Source: Salvia splendens
Taxonomy: Eukaryota; Streptophyta; Magnoliopsida; Lamiales; Lamiaceae
Reading direction: 5' to 3'
DNA length: 64,000 nucleotides
NCBI RefSeq assembly: GCF_004379255.2
Contig: NC_056047.1
Coordinates: 26,116,293 to 26,180,292, forward strand
Below the pieces are notes generated by a model. That model was not told the DNA's origin. It ran no database searches and saw only the letters and a program-made list of their open reading frames with translations. A program made the translations under genes and the position numbers. Of this stretch, positions 56,875 to 64,000 are shown piece after piece (the stretch's first letter is position 1; the number at the start of each line of letters is the position of its first letter).

Positions 56875-57205
56875 TGTAATACCCGAAAATTTGTGGAATT
56901 TTATTCTTTTAATTAAGGATGAAATTTTTATGTTTTTGTGTTTAAAATATGGTGTGGAAAATATTATTTGTGTTTATTTGATTGTTGTGGATGTGGTATT
57001 TTTCTACCTAGGCAAATTAAAATGGAATTAAGTAATTAAGCTATGAATAAAAACTCCTAATTAACAAATTAAATCCCTCCCTCCCCAATTCTCTCTTCTT
57101 TTTCGAAAAAAAAACCTCCCCCATCACCCCATGATTCTCTCAACCGCCCCCACTCCCTCATAACCGATTTCCCTCCCCCTCTTTTCCATTCGTTCTCTCT
57201 TCTCG

Positions 57206-57230
57206 GTCTCTCTCTCTCTCTCTCTCTCTC
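57206..57230. repeat. CT dinucleotide microsatellite in LTR
   Basis: An uninterrupted run of about 12 TC units lies within a CT-rich tract (about 57060-57300). Confidence 0.9.
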
Positions 57231-58010
57231 GCTCTCTAGCTCTCATCTCTCTCGAAGTGTGCTCTCACGGTAAGCTCTCGCCCCTCTCTCTCTCGGTTTA
57301 CCTTTCCCCATTCATCCCCTTCTCATCATCATCTTGGCTTCTTCAAGGTGTTACGCTCGTACGTTGTAAATCGGTGTAGGGAAAGCTTCGAATTTACGTT
57401 TGAACTATCCAAGAAAGGTAACCAAACCCTAACCCTTGTTTAATTCGAAAACTCATGCATATAGGACGTTTTGGATGGTTTAGATGCTGAATAGGGTTTG
57501 TGGCTTTGTGATATGGTTGAGCATGTTTTTGGTAGTAACTGGCAGTGGGTTCCGACCCCTTTTTATCTAAGCAAACGATCTCCGTTGGGTACGAATTTTG
57601 AACTGTATAAAGGTTAATGTGGCTTCTGTGTGGTGTGTAATTTTCAGCCTCTTTGGATGTCGTATGATTTTATTATGATTTTTGCAAGTAGACTGCGCAG
57701 TTTCGCGAGTTGTATGTTTTTGGGAGATGTTTTCATGTGCTTTGGGTGTGTTTCTGAGTGCTATGTTTTTGTGATGAATGTGGGTGTGTTTGACCAAGAG
57801 ATGGCTCGGGAAAATCAGTGTTTGGTTCGAGGGTTTCGTGTGTGTTGGCCGAGAGTTGTAGGGTTCGGCCTAGGGCAGTGTTGTGGAGAGTTTTGAAGGG
57901 ATGATCCCAGGTGTCTGGGTGTGTTTTGGGACGGAGAATGTGTGGTGTGAATGTTGTATAGGGTTTGAGAATCGGAAGTTGGAGGAAAGTGAGTGTGCAC
58001 GGGACGAGCC

Positions 58011-58170
58011 AGGCGGCCGAGGTGCCGAGCCAGCGGCCGAGGTGCCGAGCAGGCGGCCGAGGTGCCGAGCAGGCGGCCGAGGTGCCGAGCAGGCGGCCGA
58101 GGTGCCGAGCCAGCGGCCGAGGTGCCGAACAGGTGGCCGAGGTGCCGAGCCAGCGGCCGAGACACCGAGC
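58011..58170 (+). repeat. 20-bp tandem array, eight units, in the Tekay LTR
   Basis: The unit GGCGGCCGAGGTGCCGAGCA or close variants is repeated eight times head to tail with very few changes. It is much more GC-rich than the rest of the LTR. Confidence 0.92.
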
Positions 58171-59359
58171 CATGTCGAGACGCCGATCCTTTTTCCGAGT
58201 TTTTTCCGAACCTTTTCCGAGCCAAGTGAGCCGTTTGCACAGTAAGGGTATGCCAGGACTTGGAGTGCTGTGTTCGTGTGTCGTGTGCGCGTTTTGGGTA
58301 CGTCGTTTGCGTGCGGGGTGTGTTTCGAACGTGTGACTTTGTGTGTTTGTTTTGTAACATGTTGTTAAGTGTATGTACGTGTAACGTGCTAGATGTTGAA
58401 GTCGTCCACGTAGGAATCATGCATTGTCGTTTAAAGTCTCGTCTCTTCTGACTCTAATCATGATACAATTTATCTTTCAAAAGGGTGATCGTTTACGAGG
58501 AAAGTGTGGTTGAAGAAGGGAATTATTTTAAAAGCTAAGCAATCGAGGTGGGCTTTTCTACCCTACTTTTACGTGGGTTGTTTTTAATACGGACTCTGTT
58601 CCGGAATTGTTTATGGAGGTGAACTGTTTGTCTTGCCAAATGTTTTGATTTGAAACCTATCTGAAGTGGTTTACCACATATGTTTAATCGAATTCGGGTC
58701 TGTTGGGCTGCGAACCCTCAGGCTAGTGTACACGAGACTGGGTGCCATCTGAGAGCAAGTTGGCCGGTCTAGATGACCTGGGGTGTGGCCACGCCCCTTG
58801 TCACCGTTTGGATCAGATAGTGTATGATTGAGGGAATAAGGGTGGCAATATCGGAAAATGACTGCGCAGTCGAATTTATGAAATATATTTTGGTGTACTT
58901 GGGTTATTTTCATTACACTCAAAACCCCAATGTTACACTGTTATGGCATGACAAACTATGATTTTGGCGTGTGTCCACTGAGTGCAATAAGTACTCAGCC
59001 CTGCATGTTGTTTTCTTAATGTGCAGGTTGAGCGGCGATGGGGAGGACGGATGTTGAGCAGTTAAAGTCAAAATGCGTTTCACTTTGTTTTGGATAATGT
59101 CGTGTCGTCATACCCGGCATTATCTGTCTCTTGATCTTTTTCCGCTGCTTGTAATCCGAAACAATGTTTTCATTTAAACTCTGGTTACTTAAACTTTTGA
59201 AATGTCGCTACAGTACCTTGTTTTAAAATGAATTTCCTTTTATTAAATGTCTTTGGGTCAAATATTCTTGTTTTTCCCCTTTCTTCCCCGCTTCTTTACG
59301 CCTCCCCTAGTCGCGGTCCACCGTACTTCCTATCCTTAGGAAATGCGGGCGTGACAGAG

Positions 59360-59371
59360 TGGTATCAGAGC
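59360..59371 (+). other. Tekay-like primer-binding site (initiator tRNA-Met)
   Basis: TGGTATCAGAGC lies three bases after the LTR end GTGACA and is complementary to the 3' end of initiator tRNA-Met. Confidence 0.9.
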
Positions 59372-59951
59372 CTAGGTTTTCTCTTTCTGCTCTGGACCCA
59401 AAAAATTCTTTTTCTGACTGGAGTAAGTTTTCAAAAGTGTCATTGGCTCAACATCCGACTCATCGCACTCAACCTGAAATGAGGTAATGAAAATTTCGAA
59501 ATTTTGGAAAGTATATGGAAGTGGAGGAAATTGTGATTTTGGTGTTGAAAATGATTTTTATGTAAAGTTTAAGTAAATGTTGAGACATGTGGAAGGGTAC
59601 AAAGTGATGTGGAAAAGTTGGAAATTATTTGAGTTATGAACTGTTATGGTGTTATGAACTGTTGATGTATGATGAACTTATATGAAAGCATGTGGCTGAT
59701 GTGTGATGATATGATGACGTGAATGTTGATGTGAGCTTTTATGTGAGTATGTGTTGGCCTTTTGAATGTTTGAACTTAGACGTGATAGAATTTCACTAGT
59801 GCTTCTTGGACCTATGATAGATAAGAGCTTTTGGCCTTTGAACACCAGCGGGTTTGGGTTAGAACAGCGATACGTGCATACACTCTCTCTCTCTTCTTCG
59901 GTTATGTACTCTGTTTTTATACGCGAGGCGGTTGTTTCTGTTTTTCTATAG
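59372..59951 (+). other. Tekay-like leader upstream of the extra ORF
   Basis: About 580 bp between PBS and first ORF. It contains a stretch rich in ATGATG/GTGATG-like repeats (about 59640-59760). No conserved motif was recognised. Confidence 0.5.
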
Positions 59952-60479
59952 ATGGCGCGTATGTTCCGAACCGCGCGACGGAGTGATCGCGATAGACTTA
60001 GGGCACAGAGGGTGCTCAGGGATTATAGAGTGTACCGGAAGAAGGATCACGTACCGTTGATCGAGTTCGTGGCACACTTCGACACCCTCTGGAGGGCAGC
60101 TCAGGAGTTCGGAGTGACAGAGCATGACGGCATTGAGAAGCTAATAGATTTGCTTCCCGATAGCTGGAAGGAGTGGGCCGAAAGAACGGCGAGGAGGTAC
60201 ACGTGGCATGAGCCCGCTACCGATGACATGGTGGGTGACATGGCTGGCTTTCGGAAAGCCGTGTATTGTGCACTGGTGGACTCTCGAGAGGAGCAGCCCC
60301 CACAGGAGGTGGAAGAGAGGGTCGTGTATCAGGACAAGTATGTGAGCATGTACGAGGGTGAACAAGGGTATGAAGATGATTATGAGGAGGCTCTGCCAGG
60401 GAACTCCGAGGAGGACGACGACGAAGACCCGGAGGAAGGGCCTATGGATGAGGATGATAGAGTCGTAGTCGAGAATTAG
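59952..60479 (+). CDS. Uncharacterised Gag-like ORF upstream of gag-pol
   Basis: This intact 175-residue ORF lies between the leader and gag-pol, 205 bp before the gag start and in a different frame. The start MARMFRTARRSDRDRLR is basic. Residues about 35-110 (LIEFVAHFDTLWRAAQEFGV, IEKLIDLLPDSWKEWAERTARR, FRKAVYCALVDSREE) have the spacing of the second half of the capsid domain in the gag-pol of this element ([17 protein letters not shown], then [16 protein letters not shown], then ALDVEDAL). The last 50 residues are strongly acidic (EEDDDEDPEEGPMDEDD). No zinc knuckle, protease site or membrane segment is visible. The function is unknown. The capsid-like reading is an inference from pattern, not from an alignment. 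Confidence 0.65.
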   Translation: MARMFRTARRSDRDRLRAQRVLRDYRVYRKKDHVPLIEFVAHFDTLWRAAQEFGVTEHDGIEKLIDLLPDSWKEWAERTARRYTWHEPATDDMVGDMAGFRKAVYCALVDSREEQPPQEVEERVVYQDKYVSMYEGEQGYEDDYEEALPGNSEEDDDEDPEEGPMDEDDRVVVEN

Positions 60480-60684
60480 AATAGTTCGTTGTCTTTTCAG
60501 TTTTTGCTTTCAGTACGATCTACTCTTGGGAACAATGTTGGCCTTCTTTCTTTTAATGAGAATTTGATTTTGATTTATATCCTATGTGTTGCATCTTATA
60601 CTACATGAAGGTTTTATAAGAATTTTTGAGAAAGTGGTAATCTTGGATGAGAATTAAAGTAACACTTATGGGTATTGAATCAGA

Positions 60685-62637
60685 ATGCCGCCAAGACGGG
60701 GACGTCAACCACGACAAGGACCCAACGTGGAGGCACCACCACCGCCACCACCACCTCCACCCCCGCCTCAACAAGAAAGATTCATAGTTACGTTCTCAAG
60801 GCAGAATCCCCCAAAATTTGACGGACAAGGAGACCCATCCAAAGCGGAAGAGTGGATACGCGGCCTCGAGCGTATCTTCAGGGTCATGGAGTGCACAGAT
60901 AGGGAGCGCATTGCTGGCGCTACCTTTCAACTGTCAGGTGCTGCCGATTACTGGTGGGAGACTCGGCAAAGAACTATGAATCCTGCCCGCCTGGAGGCGC
61001 TAACATGGGAGGAGTTTAAGGTGGAGATTGACAACAAGTATGTCCCAAAGACGTACAGACGGGCCAAGGTGGTAGAGTTCCACACGCTAAGCCAAGGCCG
61101 AATGACTGTGACCGAGTATGACCGAGCCCTCGCGCAGATGGCACGATATGCGCCCGAGTTGATGGACACCGATGAGAAATGGGCGGTGAAGTTCCGGGCC
61201 GGGGTCAGAGATGAGATAAAGGCCGCGTTGGCCTGTCGAGGAGAACTCTCCTACTCGGAGATCTTGACTTGTGCACTGGACGTGGAAGATGCACTCCCTA
61301 AGCCAAGAGTTGTGGCAACAACAAACGCGACACCCCTACAAGCTCAGTCAGGCCACCAAGAGAAGAGGAGGTGGGATGGTGACCAGGCTCAGTATGGTGG
61401 TAAGAGGCCACAACACATGAGGAACCCACCCTACAATGGCGGGAGACAGAATACTTTCCAACCGAGGGCAAACTTTCCGCCGAGGAACCCTCAATGTGGA
61501 AGGTGCTTCAAGTACCACGCCGGGGAGTGTCGAGACCCTAGGTGCTTCAACTGTGGTGGAAGTGGCCATTACTTCCGAAGCTGCCCAAATAAGAACATGG
61601 GAACGGGAACGAGACAGAACCAGCTAGGTTTCCGTCCACAACCCCAGGCTTTACCTGCACCTCCACCACAGCAACGCCGCCAAGGATTGCCATCGCAAGC
61701 AAGGGCCTACGCCTTGAAGGGGAAACAGCCGGCAAACGGGAAAGAAACCTTTGAGCAAGGAAACTTGGCAGGTATGGGCACACTTCTCAATATGCCTATA
61801 GTTGTCTTGTTTGATACGGGTGCGTCGCATTCCTTTATATCAACGTCTTGTGTGGATACTTTGGGATTACATACTGTTAAGACCGAACCCACTATGAGTG
61901 TGACCTCACCGGTAGGCGGGACTATAGATATATCCCGATCTTGTGCATGTGTGAACTTTGGAATAGGTGAACTCAGTTTAGTGGCTTATAATTTGCAAGT
62001 AATGACGATGGGTAGCGTAGACATAATCTTGGGTATGGATTGGTTAGCGGAGAACCACGTTACCCTTCATTGTAGAGAAAGGGAAATCTCGTTTGAAACC
62101 CCCGGAAAGGAGCCGACGAAGTTTCACGGAGTCCCAATGAGCCGACGCAAGTCCATTATCTCTGCGCTGCAAGCCACTACAATGATGAGGAAGGGATGTC
62201 CAGCGTACCTTGTTTATTTGAATGGGGAGGAGAAGAAAGACAGGAAGATAGAAGATGTGGCGATAGTGAGTGAATATCCCGATGTCTTCCCCGATGCATT
62301 GCCGGGACCCCCACCCGACAGGCAGGTAGAATTCACGATCGATCTGGAGCCCGGATCGGCACCAATATCCAAGGCACCTTATAGAATGGCGCCAAAAGAG
62401 TTGGAGGAGCTTAAGGTGCAACTGCAAGAGCTACTGGAATTGGGATTCATTAGACCTAGCGTGTCACCATGGGGAGCACCAGTGTTGTTTGTAAAGAAGA
62501 AGGATGGAACGATGAGGATGTGCATCGACTATCGGGAGCTAAACAAACTAACGCTAAAGAACAAGTATCCACTACCAAGGATAGACGACTTGTTTGACCA
62601 ACTTCGAGGGCAGGAGTCTTCTCTAAGATGGATTTGA
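60685..62637 (+). pseudogene. Tekay-like gag-protease-RT, first part (650 residues)
   Basis: It opens [12 protein letters not shown], then a proline run (residues about 18-28). The gag capsid core is at about 30-205 ([21 protein letters not shown]). [12 protein letters not shown] (about 271) and the CCHC knuckle [14 protein letters not shown] (about 286) follow. The protease motif DTGAS is at about 377, and RT starts at about 545 ([23 protein letters not shown], then [14 protein letters not shown]). A one-base loss in a G run near 62608-62612 shifts the frame, giving an out-of-frame tail and a TGA at 62635-62637. RT continues in the neighbouring frame. Confidence 0.88.
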
Positions 62638-64000
62638 GGTCTGGGTACCATCAGTTGAGGGTTCGGCGAGAAGATGTACCCAAGACGGCGTTCCGAACAA
62701 GATATGGTCATTATGAGTTCGTTGTAATGCCTTTTGGACTGACGAACGCCCCGGCAGTGTTCATGGACCTTATGAACCGCGTGTTCCATCCATTTCTGGA
62801 TCGGTTTGTCCTGGTTTTCATCGATGACGTGCTCGTTTACTCAAAGAACGAAGAGGAGCACAAAGAGCACTTGAGAACCGTCTTAGCAACTCTAAGGGAC
62901 GAGAAACTATATGCCAAGTTCAGTAAATGCGAGTTTTGGCTCAAGGAAGTGAACTTTCTTGGACATGTAGTAACCTCAGATGGAATTCGTGTAGACCCGG
63001 CCAAGGTGGAAGCAGTGCAGGAATGGAAGCCACCTTCTACACAAAATGAAATCCGAAGCTTTTTAGGACTGGCGGGCTATTATCGAAGATTCATCGAGGG
63101 ATTCTCGAAGATAGCAAGGCCAATGACGCAACAACTGAAAAAGGGAGTCAAGATGATTTGGACGCCAGAATGTGAGGCGAGCTTTCAGTTGTTGAAGGAG
63201 AAATTGACCACCGCACCAATCCTAGCTGTGCCGGAGCCAGAGACTGACTATGCGGTATATACGGATGCGTCGAAGGTGGGACTGGGATGTGTGCTTATGC
63301 AGAAGGGGAAAGTGATTGCATATGCATCGAGACAATTGAAGCCCCATGAGTTGAATTATCCGACGCATGACTTGGAACTGGCAGCCGTGGTACATGCTTT
63401 GAAGATCTGGAGACACCATCTCTATGGAGTCCGTTGTGAGATATACACGGACCATAAGAGTCTAAAGTACTTCTTTGAGCAAAAGGAGCTGAATATGCGC
63501 CAACGTAGGTGGCTCGAGTTGGTGAAGGACTACGATTGTGGTATAAATTACCATCCGGGAAAAGCAAACGTAGTGGCCGATGCTCTTAGTAGGAAGTCTC
63601 AATCTCAGCTGGCCACCTTTCTTACTATCGAGGAGAGTATAATCCAAGAGTTCAGTAAGATGCGCTTGGAAGTGGTGAGAATGCCCGAGACTGTGGAAGG
63701 GATAGTAGCCACGTTGGTGATGGAACCCGACTTAAGAGCCAGAATTGTGGAAGCTCAACGGCGAGATACGCTACTAGAAAGGATTCGCTCAGAAGTGAGG
63801 ACGGGTGAACCCGGAAGTTTCCGTGAGGCAGCGGATAACGGTCTCACCTACAAGGGAAGGTTGTGTGTGCCCAAGGATGAAGGCTTGAGGATGGAAATCA
63901 TGAGAGAAGCACATGAAACCCCATACGCTGCTCATCCAGGGAGCACCAAAATGTATCAAGACTTGAAAAGACAGTTTTGGTGGAACGGTATGAAAAAGCA
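62613..64000 (+). pseudogene. Tekay-like RT, RNase H and start of integrase, continuing after frameshift
   Basis: The frame from about 62613 is open to the window edge. It carries the RT blocks [27 protein letters not shown] and the catalytic FIDD (about 62818-62829), the RNase H signature [14 protein letters not shown] (about 63258) and the RNase H/integrase boundary VADALSRK (about 63571-63595). The start of the integrase H2C2 zinc finger ([12 protein letters not shown], about 63907) and the QFWWNGMKK block follow. Catalytic residues appear intact. The core triad and chromodomain are outside the window. Confidence 0.88.

Larger units (their letters stand above)
56875..59356 (+). repeat. Tekay-like 5' LTR (2482 bp)
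   Basis: It starts TGTAATACCCG and ends GGGCGTGACA, three bases before the PBS. It contains a CT microsatellite (57206-57230) and a 20-bp GC-rich tandem array (58011-58170). Open frames across the array are by-products of the repeat. The other LTR is outside the window. Confidence 0.82.
56875..64000 (+). mobile_element. Tekay/Del-like Ty3/gypsy retrotransposon, 3' end outside window
   Basis: A 2.48-kb 5' LTR (TGTAATACCC...GCGTGACA) is followed by an initiator-tRNA-Met PBS, a leader, an extra ORF, and gag-pol in the order Gag-PR-RT-RH-INT. Gag has a CX2CX3HX3C motif followed by a classical CCHC knuckle, as in the Tekay/Del chromovirus branch. The chromodomain and 3' LTR would lie beyond 64000. 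Only one frameshift is visible in 3.3 kb of gag-pol, suggesting a young insertion. Confidence 0.85.

Noticed and set aside
57733..58420. Overlapping ORFs of 78-201 residues on both strands with RCRAGGRGAEQAAEVPS-like repeats
   Set aside because: They come from the 20-bp GC-rich tandem array inside the Tekay LTR, which is open in all frames because of its composition. They are not genes.

Overview
The window is transposable-element DNA from a flowering plant, probably a eudicot (inferred from element types only). No host gene, tRNA, rRNA or CRISPR array was found. Almost all coding sequence belongs to LTR retrotransposons: Ty3/gypsy Athila and Tekay/Del types and Ty1/copia types. The gaps hold hAT, Mutator-like, Stowaway and Harbinger-like small DNA elements and solo or relic LTRs. 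Element boundaries were set from matching LTR ends, target-site duplications (TSDs), primer-binding sites (PBSs) and polypurine tracts (PPTs) read by eye.

Layout. 1-17103: a copia element (Copia-A, +) split inside its reverse-transcriptase (RT) gene by a complete 13.9-kb Athila-type element (Athila-A, +, 754-14690, TSD CGTAC). 17104-17890: a hAT end and unassigned DNA. 17891-39041: a second Athila-type element (Athila-B, -) whose gag is split by an 8.0-kb copia element (Copia-B, -, 28963-36986, TSD CTCAG). 39042-49266: a patchwork of a Stowaway MITE, a probable gypsy solo LTR (39387-42828, TSD ATCCT) carrying a 615-bp hAT element, a copia LTR relic carrying an Athila-like LTR and a Mutator-like MITE, another Stowaway, another hAT and a Harbinger-type MITE. 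49267-56275: a copia element (Copia-C, +, TSD AAATT) whose gag is split by a 1.5-kb hAT (TSD TCTAAACC). 56875-64000: the 5' part of a young-looking Tekay-like gypsy element (+), running off the window, with an additional open ORF upstream of gag-pol.

How the parts work. Each autonomous-type element encodes Gag, protease (PR), RT, RNase H (RH) and integrase (INT). Copia elements order these Gag-PR-INT-RT-RH and gypsy elements Gag-PR-RT-RH-INT. The Athila-type elements also carry a long ORF3 region downstream of pol. Nearly every coding region is broken by stops or frameshifts and is annotated as a pseudogene. The exceptions are the upstream ORF of the Tekay element and its gag-pol, which shows one visible frameshift.

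Most interesting points: the intact Gag-like upstream ORF in the Tekay element; a stop codon at the same gag/protease position in both Athila elements; Copia-B, whose LTRs are about 97% identical although its coding region is almost unreadable; and a perfect inverted repeat over the Copia-B primer-binding site. I found no clearly new biological system beyond these.
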